A stretch of DNA of 64,000 nt, from contig NZ_JADPJI010000004.1 of assembly GCF_023073355.1 (NCBI RefSeq), positions 1-64,000 of the forward strand, in the 5' to 3' direction. Shown here piece by piece: positions 35,783 to 44,711 of the stretch. The first letter of the stretch is position 1. The number at the start of each line of letters is the position of its first letter. A program made the translations under genes and the position numbers. The stretch comes from Bradyrhizobium sp. 199. Lineage in GTDB: Bacteria > Pseudomonadota > Alphaproteobacteria > Rhizobiales > Xanthobacteraceae. A model generated the notes under the pieces. The model saw nothing but the letters and a program-made list of their open reading frames with translations, ran no database searches and was not told where the DNA came from.

Positions 35783-37312
35783 ATGAACCCAGCTGCCAAC
35801 GCCAATTTGTTTTCCCGCCTGTTCGACGGCCTGGACGATCCCAAACGCCTCGCGATCGAGACGCATGACGGCGCCCATATCAGCTATGGCGATTTGATCG
35901 CGCGCGCGGGACAAATGGCGAATGTGCTGGTCGCGCGCGGCGTGAAGCCGGGCGACCGCGTCGCGGTGCAGGTCGAAAAATCCGTCGCCAACATCGTGCT
36001 GTATCTCGGCACGGTGCGGGCCGGCGCGGTCTATTTACCGCTGAACACCGCCTATACGCTGAACGAGCTCGACTATTTCATCGGGGATGCCGAGCCGTCG
36101 CTGGTGGTCTGCGATCCTTCCAAGGCGGAAGGGCTCGCCCCGATCGCCGCCAAGGTGAAGGCCAAGGTCGAGACGCTCGGGCCTGACGGCAAAGGCTCGC
36201 TGACGGACGCCGCCGACAAGGCGAGCAGCGAGTTTGCGACCATCTCGCGGGCAAACGACGATCTCGCCGCGATCCTCTACACCTCGGGCACCACAGGCCG
36301 TTCCAAGGGCGCGATGCTCAGCCACGACAATCTCGCGTCGAACTCGCTCTCGCTGGTCGGCTACTGGCGCTTCACCGACAAGGACGTGCTGATTCACGCA
36401 CTGCCGATCTATCACACCCACGGCCTGTTCGTGGCGACCAACGTGACGCTGTTCGCACGCGCGTCGATGATCTTCCTGCCGAAGCTCGATCCCGATCTGA
36501 TCATCAAGCTGATGGCGCGCGCCACCGTGCTGATGGGCGTGCCGACCTTCTACACGCGACTTCTGCAAAATTCCGCACTGTCGCGCGACAGCACGAAGCA
36601 CATGCGGCTGTTCATCTCGGGCTCGGCGCCGCTGCTGGCCGAGACCCATCGCGAATGGTCGGCGCGCACGGGGCATGCCGTGCTCGAGCGCTACGGCATG
36701 ACGGAAACCAACATGAACACCTCGAACCCTTACGACGGCGAGCGCGTCCCCGGCGCGGTCGGCTTTCCGCTGCCCGGCGTCTCCGTGCGCGTGACCGAAC
36801 CTGAGACGGGGAAAGAGCTGCCGCGCGAAGAGATCGGCATGATCGAGGTGAAAGGCCCGAACGTCTTCAAGGGCTACTGGCGCATGCCGGAGAAGACCAA
36901 GGCGGAATTCCGCGACGACGGCTTCTTCATCACCGGCGACCTCGGCAAGATCGACGCCAAGGGCTACATCCACATCCTCGGCCGCGGCAAGGACCTCGTC
37001 ATCTCCGGTGGCTTCAACGTCTACCCGAAGGAAATCGAGAGCGAGATCGACGCCATGCCCGGTGTGATCGAATCCGCCGTGATCGGCGTACCGCATGCCG
37101 ATTTCGGCGAAGGGGTCACGGCCGTCCTGGTCTGCAACAAGGGGGCGGATGTCACCGAAGCCGGAGTGCTGAAGGCACTCGACGGCCGTCTGGCAAAATT
37201 CAAGATGCCCAAACGCGTCTTCGTCGTCGACGAGCTGCCGCGCAACACCATGGGCAAGGTGCAGAAGAACGTGCTGCGGGATACGTACAAGGATATTTAC
37301 GCGAAGAAATGA
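35783..37312 (+). CDS. matB: Malonyl-CoA synthetase (AMP-forming)
   Basis: Adenylate-forming ligase that makes malonyl-CoA from malonate, ATP and CoA. The 509-residue product has the P-loop-like motif LYTSGTTGRSKGAMLSH, the A5 motif RYGMTETNMNTSNPY, FFITGDLGKID, and the C-terminal lysine motif LPRNTMGKVQK. The RYGMTETNM segment and N-terminal NANLFSRLFDG resemble rhizobial MatB. The specific name is inferred from similarity, since other acyl-CoA ligases share the core. ATG 35783 follows GAGGAAATC. No matA, matC or matR is adjacent. Confidence 0.88.
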   Translation: MNPAANANLFSRLFDGLDDPKRLAIETHDGAHISYGDLIARAGQMANVLVARGVKPGDRVAVQVEKSVANIVLYLGTVRAGAVYLPLNTAYTLNELDYFIGDAEPSLVVCDPSKAEGLAPIAAKVKAKVETLGPDGKGSLTDAADKASSEFATISRANDDLAAILYTSGTTGRSKGAMLSHDNLASNSLSLVGYWRFTDKDVLIHALPIYHTHGLFVATNVTLFARASMIFLPKLDPDLIIKLMARATVLMGVPTFYTRLLQNSALSRDSTKHMRLFISGSAPLLAETHREWSARTGHAVLERYGMTETNMNTSNPYDGERVPGAVGFPLPGVSVRVTEPETGKELPREEIGMIEVKGPNVFKGYWRMPEKTKAEFRDDGFFITGDLGKIDAKGYIHILGRGKDLVISGGFNVYPKEIESEIDAMPGVIESAVIGVPHADFGEGVTAVLVCNKGADVTEAGVLKALDGRLAKFKMPKRVFVVDELPRNTMGKVQKNVLRDTYKDIYAKK

Positions 37313-37331
37313 GGGGGCTCGCTCTCGCCGC

Positions 37332-37414
37332 GTCATGCGAGGAGTTCTTGCGACGAAGCGATCCAGAATTTTCCGCGGAGACGGACTGGATTGCTTCGCT
37401 GCGCGCGCAATGGC
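37332..37414. repeat. Dispersed palindrome family A, copy 3 (degenerate)
   Basis: GTCATGCGAGGAGTTCTTGC ... GGATTGCTTCGCTGCGCGCGCAATGG, with a base missing in the left arm and changes in the right arm. It lies between the convergent matB and permease genes. Confidence 0.7.
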
Positions 37415-37428
37415 GGAGTGTGTGGCGG

Positions 37429-38289
37429 CTATTGCCCGCCCAACAGGCTCATCGCGAACCGGCTGCCAACAATGAACAGGTAGCACCCGAACGCCACCTC
37501 AAGCGTGCGCTTCGACATCGCATGCGCGGCTCTCACGCCCAGCGGCGCGGTGACGAGGCTCATCGGCATCACCAGCACCGCGCCGATCAGCGAGACGTAG
37601 CCGAGCGCGAACGGGATCTGCAGCGCGGCGACGGCGGGATAGGTCGCCGCCGCCGGCCAGCCGGCATAGATGTAGCCGAGCGCGCCGGGGATCGAGATCA
37701 GCACTGCCAGCGCCGACGAGGTCGCCACCGCCTGGTGGATAGGACGGCCGTAGAACGTCATCAGCAGGTTCGAGAACAGGCCGCCGCCGATGCCCATCAA
37801 GGTCGAGAGGATGCCGACGCAGAAGCCGTAGACGCGCATCAACAGTCCCTTCGGCATGTCACCGCCTAGCTTCCAGGTCTCGCGCGCGAAGATCAGCCGC
37901 GCCGCAGCGGCGTAGGCGACACCGACGAAGACGATCTTGAACAGCCGCTCCGGCGCGTAGCGTGCCACCACGCTGCCGGCGATGACGCCGAGCACGATCG
38001 GCAGCCACCACAGGCGGAGGATCGCCATGTCGACCGCGCCGCGCCGGTAGTGCGCCTGGAACGAGCGAAGCGAGGTCGGGATGATGATGGCAAGAGAGGT
38101 GCCGATGCAGAGCGGCATCCGCACCTCCAGGGGCACGCCCACGATACGGAAACATTCGTAGAGCACCGGCACCAGAATCGCGCCGCCGCCGATGCCGAAC
38201 ACGCCGGCCAGAAATCCCGAGAGCGCGCCCGTTGCGATCAGCAACAGCGCGAGCTCGATGATCTCCTTGATTTCAAGACCCGCAATCAC
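37429..38289 (-). CDS. TauE/SafE-family sulfite or sulfonate exporter-like permease
   Basis: A 286-residue membrane protein with about eight spans and the two TauE/SafE signatures: SGFLAGVFGIGGGAILVPVL in the first half and CVGILSTLMGIGGGLFSNLL in the second. The family exports sulfite or organosulfur anions, and the substrate here is unknown. The GTG at 38289 is chosen because GGAG lies eight bases upstream and the protein then starts just before the first span. A longer frame to 38448 adds an Arg/Pro-rich segment without homology. Confidence 0.87.
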   Translation of the reverse strand: MIAGLEIKEIIELALLLIATGALSGFLAGVFGIGGGAILVPVLYECFRIVGVPLEVRMPLCIGTSLAIIIPTSLRSFQAHYRRGAVDMAILRLWWLPIVLGVIAGSVVARYAPERLFKIVFVGVAYAAAARLIFARETWKLGGDMPKGLLMRVYGFCVGILSTLMGIGGGLFSNLLMTFYGRPIHQAVATSSALAVLISIPGALGYIYAGWPAAATYPAVAALQIPFALGYVSLIGAVLVMPMSLVTAPLGVRAAHAMSKRTLEVAFGCYLFIVGSRFAMSLLGGQ

Positions 38290-38792
38290 CCGGCCCGCTC
38301 CGCGCAGCACCTCCGAAAAGTCGGCTCGGATTCGGCTGCAGATCCAGCTGTAGGAGATCTGTCTTGGCGGGTCGACAGAGCGCGCGACGCGTCTTGGGTG
38401 GGATGCAGGTGGCGCATATCCGCCGTCGCGCGGAAAATCAGTGCGCATGGCGGAATTGGCGACGGTTCTGGGATTGGTTCGGCCGCTTGCGGCGTCATGA
38501 GCTCGGGCGCGGGCGCCGCGCGAGCGAGTTCGCCTAGAGGCGTTCCAATAGTAATTTCAATGTGGCTTTGAGCCCCAAAAGAATGAAACAAAATTCACCT
38601 GTTCGTTGGCGGACCTACGGTCTGGTATACCAAGCCTCTGATTGGCCTTGCTTCGTCAAGGACCTAGAGCTGAACCAGCGTTCGATTTATGGCGAATTGG
38701 TGATTGCGCGAGCGAAATCGACTCCGTAAATAGAGCCGACCTTTCCGATCCCCGCGCGCCCCCTGCTGGGCCGCCAGACAACATCAAAGCCC
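38290..38792. other. 503-base intergenic region before sdhC
   Basis: No gene is supported here. Both neighbours are transcribed away from it, so it should hold promoters for the permease and for sdhCDAB. It has an AT-richer part around 38545-38600 and a perfect palindrome TGGTATACCA at 38623-38632. Confidence 0.5.
38622..38633. promoter_or_regulatory. TTGGTATACCAA-like palindrome upstream of sdhC
   Basis: CTGGTATACCAA matches 11 of 12 bases of the TTGGTATACCAA operator type bound by GntR/FCD regulators such as UxuR/ExuR. It lies 160 bases before the sdhC ATG and is a perfect 10-base palindrome at its core. Confidence 0.35.
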
Positions 38793-39191
38793 ATGACCGC
38801 ACGGATCGAACGACCGCTCTCGCCACACATCCAGGTGTACCGCTGGACGCTGACGATGGTCCTGTCCATCGTCCATCGCGCCACCGGTATCGCCCTCTAT
38901 GTCGGAACCCTGCTGCTGGTCTGGTGGCTGGTTGCCGCCGCCTCCGGACCGGCTGCCTATGCCCACGTCCAGGCCTTCGCCGGCAGCATCATCGGCCGGC
39001 TGATCGTGTTCGGCTACACCTGGGCGCTGATGCACCATATGCTGAGCGGCATCCGGCATTTCGTCTGGGATCTCGGCTACGGGTTCAAGCCCAATGAGCG
39101 GGAGGCACTGACCTGGGCCGCCCTGATCGGCGGCATCGCGTTGACGGTGCTGGTCTGGATCGTCGCCTATGCGATGGGAGGCGGACGATGA
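38793..39191 (+). CDS. sdhC: Succinate dehydrogenase cytochrome b556 subunit
   Basis: Membrane anchor and heme b subunit of complex II. The 132-residue product has ERPLSPHIQVYRWTLTMVLSIVHRATGIAL, the SdhC signature with the S/H/R quinone and heme residues, and HHMLSGIRHFVWDLGYG, with the second histidine motif. It has three membrane spans. Its stop overlaps sdhD by four bases (ATGA). Confidence 0.96.
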   Translation: MTARIERPLSPHIQVYRWTLTMVLSIVHRATGIALYVGTLLLVWWLVAAASGPAAYAHVQAFAGSIIGRLIVFGYTWALMHHMLSGIRHFVWDLGYGFKPNEREALTWAALIGGIALTVLVWIVAYAMGGGR

Positions 39192-39592
39192 GCGCGGCCG
39201 ATACGCCCAAGCGCAGCATGCGCACCCCGCTCGGCCGCGTCCGCAATCTCGGCGCCGCGCATTCCGGCACGTCCGATTTCTGGCGCCAGCGCATCACCGG
39301 CGTCGCCTTGACGCTGCTGATGATTCCGGGACTGGTGATCATCATGATGCTGCTCGGCCGCAACCAGGTCTACGCTGCGCAGACACTGAGCTCCATTCCC
39401 GTTGCAGTGATCCTGCTGCTCTTCATCCTCGCCAGCGCCTGGCACATGAAGATCGGCATGCAGGTGGTGATCGAGGACTACGTCCATAACGAGAAGCTGA
39501 AGCTCACCGCGGTCATGCTCAACAACTTCTTCTCGTTCGCCGTGGCACTCGCCTCGACCTACGCGATCTTGAAACTGGCATCCGGAGTGTAA
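39188..39592 (+). CDS. sdhD: Succinate dehydrogenase membrane anchor subunit
   Basis: Second membrane subunit of complex II. The 134-residue product has MRTPLGRVRNLGAAHSGTSDFWRQRITGVAL at the start and three spans. The heme/quinone region AWHMKIGMQVVIEDYVHNEKLK is typical of alphaproteobacterial SdhD. It overlaps sdhC by four bases and is followed by sdhA after three bases. Confidence 0.95.
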   Translation: MSAADTPKRSMRTPLGRVRNLGAAHSGTSDFWRQRITGVALTLLMIPGLVIIMMLLGRNQVYAAQTLSSIPVAVILLLFILASAWHMKIGMQVVIEDYVHNEKLKLTAVMLNNFFSFAVALASTYAILKLASGV

Positions 39593-39595
39593 CCC

Positions 39596-41431
39596 ATGGC
39601 CACCGCAACGAATGGCTCGGGCAACGGCGCTCCCGCCACCAACGGCAAAGCCTACCCGATCGAAGACCACACCTATGACGTCGTCGTGGTCGGCGCCGGC
39701 GGCGCCGGCCTGAGGGCCGTGGTCGGCTGCAGCGAGGCTGGTCTTCGCACTGCCTGCATCACCAAAGTGTTCCCGACCCGCTCGCACACTGTCGCGGCGC
39801 AGGGCGGCATCTCGGCTTCGCTCGGCAACATGCACAAGGACGACTGGCGCTGGCACATGTACGACACCGTCAAGGGGTCGGACTGGCTCGGCGACCAGGA
39901 CGCGATCGAATACATGGTGCGCAACGCGCCCGAGGCGGTCTACGAGCTCGAGCATTGGGGCGTGCCGTTCTCGCGCACCGAGGACGGCAAGATCTATCAG
40001 CGCCCGTTCGGCGGCATGACCATGGACTACGGCAAGGGCCAGGCGCAGCGCACCTGCGCCGCCGCCGACCGCACGGGTCATGCCATGCTGCACACGATGT
40101 ACGGCCAGTCGCTGCGCCACGCGGCCGAGTTCTTCATCGAGTTCTTCGCCATCGACCTGATCATGGACGACCAGGGCACCTGCCGCGGCGTCATCGCGCT
40201 CAAGCTCGATGACGGCACGCTGCACCGCTTCCGCGCCCAGACCGTGATCCTGGCGACCGGCGGCTACGGCCGCGCCTACGCCTCCTGCACCTCGGCGCAC
40301 ACCTGCACGGGGGACGGCGGCGGCATGGTGCTGCGCGCCGGCCTGCCGATGCAGGACATGGAGTTCGTGCAATTCCATCCGACCGGCATCTACGGCTCGG
40401 GCTGCCTCGTCACCGAAGGCGCGCGCGGCGAAGGCGGCTACCTCGTCAATTCCGAAGGCGAGCGCTTCATGGAGCGCTATGCGCCGTCGGCCAAGGACCT
40501 CGCGTCGCGCGACGTCGTCTCGCGCGCGATGACCATCGAGATTCGCGAAGGACGCGGCGTCGGCAAGAAGAAGGATCACATCTTCCTGCATCTCGACCAT
40601 CTCGACCCGGCCGTGCTGGCCGAGCGCCTGCCGGGCATCTCCGAATCCGCAAAGATCTTCGCCAATGTCGACGTGACGCGCGAGCCGATCCCGATCGTGC
40701 CGACCGTGCACTACAACATGGGCGGCATCCCCACGAACTACCACGGCGAGGTCCTGACCAAGAGGGACGGCGACGACAACGCCATCATCCCCGGCCTGAT
40801 GGCGATCGGCGAAGCCGCCTGCGTCTCCGTGCACGGCGCCAACCGCCTCGGCTCCAACTCGCTGATCGACCTCGTCGTGTTCGGCCGCGCCGCGGCGCTC
40901 CGCCTCGCCGAGAAGCTCACGCCCAATGCCAGCCAGCCGGAGTTGCCGGCAAACTCATCCGATCTCGCGCTTGGGCGGCTCGACCATTATCGCTATGCCT
41001 CCGGCGGCACGCCGACCGCAAAACTGCGCGAAGGCATGCAGCACGTGATGCAGAACAATTGCGCGGTGTTCCGCACCGGCGACATCCTGAGCGAAGGCCA
41101 GAACCTGATCGAGAAGGTCCACAGCGGCATCACCGACATCGCCGTGTCCGACCGCTCGCTGGTGTGGAATTCGGACCTCGTCGAGACGCTGGAGTTCGAC
41201 AATCTGATCTCGCAGGCGGTGGTGACGATGAACTCGGCCGCCAACCGCACCGAGAGCCGCGGCGCGCATGCGCGCGAGGACTTCTCCGAGCGCGACGACA
41301 AGAACTGGATGAAGCACACGCTGGCCTGGCTGGACCATGCCGGCAAGGTCAAGATCGAGTATCGCCCGGTTCACGACTACACCATGACCAACGACGTGCA
41401 GTACATCCCGCCCAAGGCTCGCGTTTACTAA
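39596..41431 (+). CDS. sdhA: Succinate dehydrogenase flavoprotein subunit
   Basis: FAD-carrying catalytic subunit that oxidises succinate to fumarate. The 611-residue product has [15 protein letters not shown] (FAD), the flavinylation-site motif [17 protein letters not shown], and the active-site [39 protein letters not shown] and [19 protein letters not shown] are also present. The length is normal. It is the third gene of sdhCDAB. A 555-codon open frame on the other strand is a shadow. Confidence 0.98.
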   Translation: MATATNGSGNGAPATNGKAYPIEDHTYDVVVVGAGGAGLRAVVGCSEAGLRTACITKVFPTRSHTVAAQGGISASLGNMHKDDWRWHMYDTVKGSDWLGDQDAIEYMVRNAPEAVYELEHWGVPFSRTEDGKIYQRPFGGMTMDYGKGQAQRTCAAADRTGHAMLHTMYGQSLRHAAEFFIEFFAIDLIMDDQGTCRGVIALKLDDGTLHRFRAQTVILATGGYGRAYASCTSAHTCTGDGGGMVLRAGLPMQDMEFVQFHPTGIYGSGCLVTEGARGEGGYLVNSEGERFMERYAPSAKDLASRDVVSRAMTIEIREGRGVGKKKDHIFLHLDHLDPAVLAERLPGISESAKIFANVDVTREPIPIVPTVHYNMGGIPTNYHGEVLTKRDGDDNAIIPGLMAIGEAACVSVHGANRLGSNSLIDLVVFGRAAALRLAEKLTPNASQPELPANSSDLALGRLDHYRYASGGTPTAKLREGMQHVMQNNCAVFRTGDILSEGQNLIEKVHSGITDIAVSDRSLVWNSDLVETLEFDNLISQAVVTMNSAANRTESRGAHAREDFSERDDKNWMKHTLAWLDHAGKVKIEYRPVHDYTMTNDVQYIPPKARVY

Positions 41432-41463
41432 AACGGCGCGCGTGTACTGATCGAACATTAGCC

Positions 41464-41503
41464 GTCGTTCCGGGGCGATGCGCAGCATCGAACCCGGAAT
41501 GAC
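41464..41503. repeat. Half copy of dispersed palindrome family B inside the sdh operon
   Basis: GTCGTTCCGGGGCGATGCGC ... ATCGAACCCGGAATGAC. Only the outer hairpin is kept, without the inner palindrome. It sits between sdhA and sdhB, ending 14 bases before the sdhB ATG. Confidence 0.7.
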
Positions 41504-41517
41504 GAAAGGTTAGAGCA

Positions 41518-42300
41518 ATGGTTGAATTCGCACTTCCGAAGAACTCCAAGATTTCCGGCGGCAAGACCTGGCCGAAGCCCGCGGGCGCGACCGAGGTTCG
41601 CGAGTTTCGCGTCTATCGCTGGAATCCGGACGACGGCAAGAATCCGAGCGTCGACACGTATTACGTCGACACCAATGATTGCGGTCCGATGGTGCTGGAC
41701 GGCCTGATCTGGATCAAGAATCACATCGACCCCTCGCTGACCTTCCGCCGCTCCTGCCGCGAAGGCGTCTGCGGCTCCTGCGCCATGAACATCGACGGCC
41801 AGAACACGCTGGCCTGCACCCGCTCGATGCACGACGTCAAGGACGGCGCGGTGAAGATCAACCCGCTGCCGCACCAGCCGGTCGTGAAGGACCTCGTGCC
41901 CGACCTGACCAATTTCTACGCGCAATACGCCTCGGTCGAGCCGTGGCTGAAGACGAGCTCGCCGACGCCGCAGAAGGAATGGAAGCAGAGCCACGAGGAC
42001 CGCGAGAAGCTCGACGGGCTCTACGAGTGCATCCTCTGCGCCTGCTGCTCGACCTCGTGCCCGAGCTATTGGTGGAACAGCGAACGCTATCTCGGCCCCG
42101 CCGCCCTGCTCCAGGCCAACCGCTGGGTGTCCGATTCGCGGGATGAAGCGACCGGCGAGCGGCTCGACAATCTCGAAGACCCGTTCCGGCTCTACCGCTG
42201 CCACACCATCATGAACTGCGCCAAGGCCTGCCCGAAGGGACTGAACCCCGCGGAAGCCATCGCCGAGCTCAAGCTCAAGATGGTCGAACGGCAGATCTGA
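41518..42300 (+). CDS. sdhB: Succinate dehydrogenase iron-sulfur subunit
   Basis: Carries the 2Fe-2S, 4Fe-4S and 3Fe-4S clusters that link FAD to quinone. The 260-residue product has [21 protein letters not shown] (2Fe-2S), [16 protein letters not shown] (4Fe-4S) and [17 protein letters not shown] (3Fe-4S). It is the last gene of sdhCDAB, separated from sdhA by a short repeat. The ATG at 41518 is chosen because it gives the standard N-terminus [11 protein letters not shown]. Confidence 0.98.
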   Translation: MVEFALPKNSKISGGKTWPKPAGATEVREFRVYRWNPDDGKNPSVDTYYVDTNDCGPMVLDGLIWIKNHIDPSLTFRRSCREGVCGSCAMNIDGQNTLACTRSMHDVKDGAVKINPLPHQPVVKDLVPDLTNFYAQYASVEPWLKTSSPTPQKEWKQSHEDREKLDGLYECILCACCSTSCPSYWWNSERYLGPAALLQANRWVSDSRDEATGERLDNLEDPFRLYRCHTIMNCAKACPKGLNPAEAIAELKLKMVERQI

Positions 42301-42318
42301 GACGAAGTCATGCTTCGC

Positions 42319-42341
42319 GTCCCGGCCAAAGCGGCCGGGAC
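42319..42341 (+). terminator. Hairpin after sdhB, probable terminator
   Basis: Perfect 9-base stem GTCCCGGCC / GGCCGGGAC with an AAAGC loop, 18 bases after sdhB. Only a weak T-containing tract (ATTCTG) follows, so the terminator call is moderate. Confidence 0.6.
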
Positions 42342-42506
42342 ATTCTGAGATCTCTGTCGATTCCAGTAGAATTTTCCAATTCGAGTAAGGTCTTCTCCGA
42401 CCCGCTGCACGCGCAAGTTTTCAGTTCGCATCCATAGGTTCCAGCAGAAGCTGCTTCCTTCCCCGCGCTAGATTCAGTTAAGCTCCCCGTCAGGGACGGA
42501 GCGACT

Positions 42507-44660
42507 GTGCAGAGGGCGCAACGCAATTCGCTGAGACTGTTGCAGTGGATGATGGCGGCATCCCTGGCGCTGCCGATTGCTCTGTTCGCCATCGCCGCGA
42601 CCATCTCCTACACATCGACCCGCGACATCGCCGACCGGGAGATCGAGCGCACGCTCGACGTGGTGCATGAGCACGCGCTCAAGGTGTTCGAGACCATCGA
42701 TCGCAGCCTTGCCGAGCTCAACGAGGTGGTCCGCGGCCTCTCCGACGACACCATCCGCGCGCGCGAGCCGGGGCTGCACCGCCGCCTGAAGCGGCTGGCC
42801 GACTCGCTGCCGCAGCTCAAATCGGCCTGGATCTTCGACGCGGACGGAAAAGCGCTTGTCAACAGCCTCGCCTCGCCGCCGCCAGCGTTGGGCTTTGCGG
42901 ACCGCGACTACTTCTATGCCCACGTCGACCAGACCATCGGCACGTTCATCGGCACCGCCCTGACACCCCGTCCTCCTTATCAGGGCGCGCGCTTCTTCGG
43001 GGTGAGCCGCCGCCGCGACTCGGAAGACGGCCGCTTCATCGGGGTGATCCAGGCATCGGTCCTCCCCGAATATTTCGAGAGTTTCTATGCGCGCATCGGC
43101 CCGGATGCCGGCAGCTTCTTCGCGATGGGACGCGCCGACGGCGTGCTGCTTGGGCATTTCCCGCGGCTCGACCGCGACCTTCGGCTCGATCCGACCGGAC
43201 CGGTCGGCCGCGAAATCGCGGCGCGCCCCGAGCACGGCCTCATCACCATCGCCTGGCCGTCGGACGGGATCGAGCGCCGCATCGGCTACCGACGCGTCTC
43301 GGAATACCCGATCTATGTCAGCGCGGGGCTCGAGACCTCGGCGATCCGCGCGCGCTGGTTCGCCACCATAGGCCAGCATCTGGTGTTCGGCATTCCCGCC
43401 ACCGCACTCCTGTTTCTGTTGCTGGCGCTGGCGTTACGGCGCACCCAGCACCTTCAGGCCGAAGCCGCAAAGCGGCGCGAGGCCGAGGAGGCCCTCAAGC
43501 ATAGCCAGCGCCTTGAGGCGCTCGGGCAGCTCACCGGCGGCGTCGCGCACGATTTCAACAATTTGCTGACGGTGATCCGCGCCTCCGTCGACCTGTTGAA
43601 CCGGCCGCAACTGCCGGAGGAGCGGCGCCAGCGCTATATCACAGCCATTGCGGACGCCGTGGCCCGCGCGGCCAAGCTGACCTCCCAGCTGCTCGCCTTT
43701 GCGCGGCGCCAGACCCTGAAGCCGGAGGTGTTCGACGTCGGCGAACGGATGCAGGCGCTGCACGATATGCTCACGCCACTGCTGGGCCCGGCCATCGAAA
43801 TCGCCATGCGCCTGCCCGCAGAGCCCTGCCTCGTTCGTGCCGATGCAGGCCAGTTCGAGACGGCGCTGATCAACATGGCGACCAACGCGCGCGACGCCAT
43901 GCAGGGCAAGGGCCGGATCACCTTCCAGGTGGAGCCCGCGACGACCGTTCCGGATACGCTGGCCGGCCCCTCAGGCAGCCAGAGCCCGGGACACCACGGC
44001 TTCATCAGGGTCACCGTCAGCGACACCGGCATCGGCATTCCCGCCGCCCGACTCGATCGCATTTTCGAGCCGTTCTTCACGACCAAGCAAGTCGGCCACG
44101 GCACCGGCCTCGGCCTGTCCCAGGTGTTCGGCTTCGCGCGGCAATCCGGCGGCGAGGTGACGGTCACGAGCGAGGTCGGGCACGGCAGCACCTTCTCGCT
44201 CTACTTGCCGCGGGTGGCGCCGGACCTGCTGCCGCAGCGGCAGGCGCCGAACACGGCGCCGGCGGTGGCCGGCAGCGGCATGTCGGTGCTGGTGGTCGAG
44301 GACAATATCGAGCTTGCCAATTTCGCGGCCGATGGTCTCACCGAGCTCGGCTACAGCATCACGCTGGTCGACAATGCCACCGACGCGCTCGCCGAGCTCG
44401 TCGTGGACGCCGATCGCTTCGACGTCGTGTTCTCGGACGTCGTCATGCCGGGGATGACCGGACTTGATCTGGCGCGGTCCATCCGCGACCGCGGCATCGA
44501 CGTGCCGATCGTGCTGACCACGGGCTACAGCCAGGCGCTGGCACAGGATGGCGTGGCCGGCTTCGATCTCGTGCAAAAACCCTATTCGATCGAGGAATTG
44601 TCGCGCGTTCTGCACCGGGCGGCCCGGATCCGGCGCGTCCGGGACGGCGCCGCCGAATAA
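42507..44660 (+). CDS. Hybrid sensor histidine kinase (dCACHE-type sensor, receiver domain)
   Basis: A 717-residue membrane kinase with span 1 (about 15-36), a periplasmic Cache-like sensor (about 40-280, with DFYARDYF-type motif ADRDYFYAHV), span 2 (about 290-310), HisKA with GGVAHDFNNLL (His348), and HATPase with MATNARDAM, DTGIGI and GTGLGLSQV. A receiver domain follows (about 592-710; VEDN, phospho-acceptor Asp644 in FSDVVMPG, QKPYS). The GTG at 42507 is used. An ATG at 42549 would remove the first 14 residues. No output regulator lies next to it, so the partner is unknown. Confidence 0.93.
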   Translation: MQRAQRNSLRLLQWMMAASLALPIALFAIAATISYTSTRDIADREIERTLDVVHEHALKVFETIDRSLAELNEVVRGLSDDTIRAREPGLHRRLKRLADSLPQLKSAWIFDADGKALVNSLASPPPALGFADRDYFYAHVDQTIGTFIGTALTPRPPYQGARFFGVSRRRDSEDGRFIGVIQASVLPEYFESFYARIGPDAGSFFAMGRADGVLLGHFPRLDRDLRLDPTGPVGREIAARPEHGLITIAWPSDGIERRIGYRRVSEYPIYVSAGLETSAIRARWFATIGQHLVFGIPATALLFLLLALALRRTQHLQAEAAKRREAEEALKHSQRLEALGQLTGGVAHDFNNLLTVIRASVDLLNRPQLPEERRQRYITAIADAVARAAKLTSQLLAFARRQTLKPEVFDVGERMQALHDMLTPLLGPAIEIAMRLPAEPCLVRADAGQFETALINMATNARDAMQGKGRITFQVEPATTVPDTLAGPSGSQSPGHHGFIRVTVSDTGIGIPAARLDRIFEPFFTTKQVGHGTGLGLSQVFGFARQSGGEVTVTSEVGHGSTFSLYLPRVAPDLLPQRQAPNTAPAVAGSGMSVLVVEDNIELANFAADGLTELGYSITLVDNATDALAELVVDADRFDVVFSDVVMPGMTGLDLARSIRDRGIDVPIVLTTGYSQALAQDGVAGFDLVQKPYSIEELSRVLHRAARIRRVRDGAAE

Positions 44661-44678
44661 GGGCTGCGGAACCCAGCG

Positions 44679-44703
44679 GGAACCGGCGAGTTCCCCTGGC
44701 GTT
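44679..44703 (+). promoter_or_regulatory. EcfG-type promoter candidate for the BclA-like transporter
   Basis: GGAAC, 16 bases, CGTT. The -10 element ends nine bases before the ATG at 44712, so the message would be almost leaderless. No ribosome site is visible before the ATG. GGGAAC and GTTCCC also form an inverted repeat here. Confidence 0.6.
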
Positions 44704-44711
44704 GTCGGCTC

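Noticed and set aside
36035..37486. 483-codon minus-strand frame opposite matB
   Set aside because: Shadow of the matB reading frame, with no domain and no ribosome site.
39167..40834. 555-codon open frame on the minus strand opposite sdhA/sdhD
   Set aside because: It is the mirror of sdhA codons in GC-rich DNA. Its product is His/Asp/Arg-rich with no domain, and sdhA is certain.
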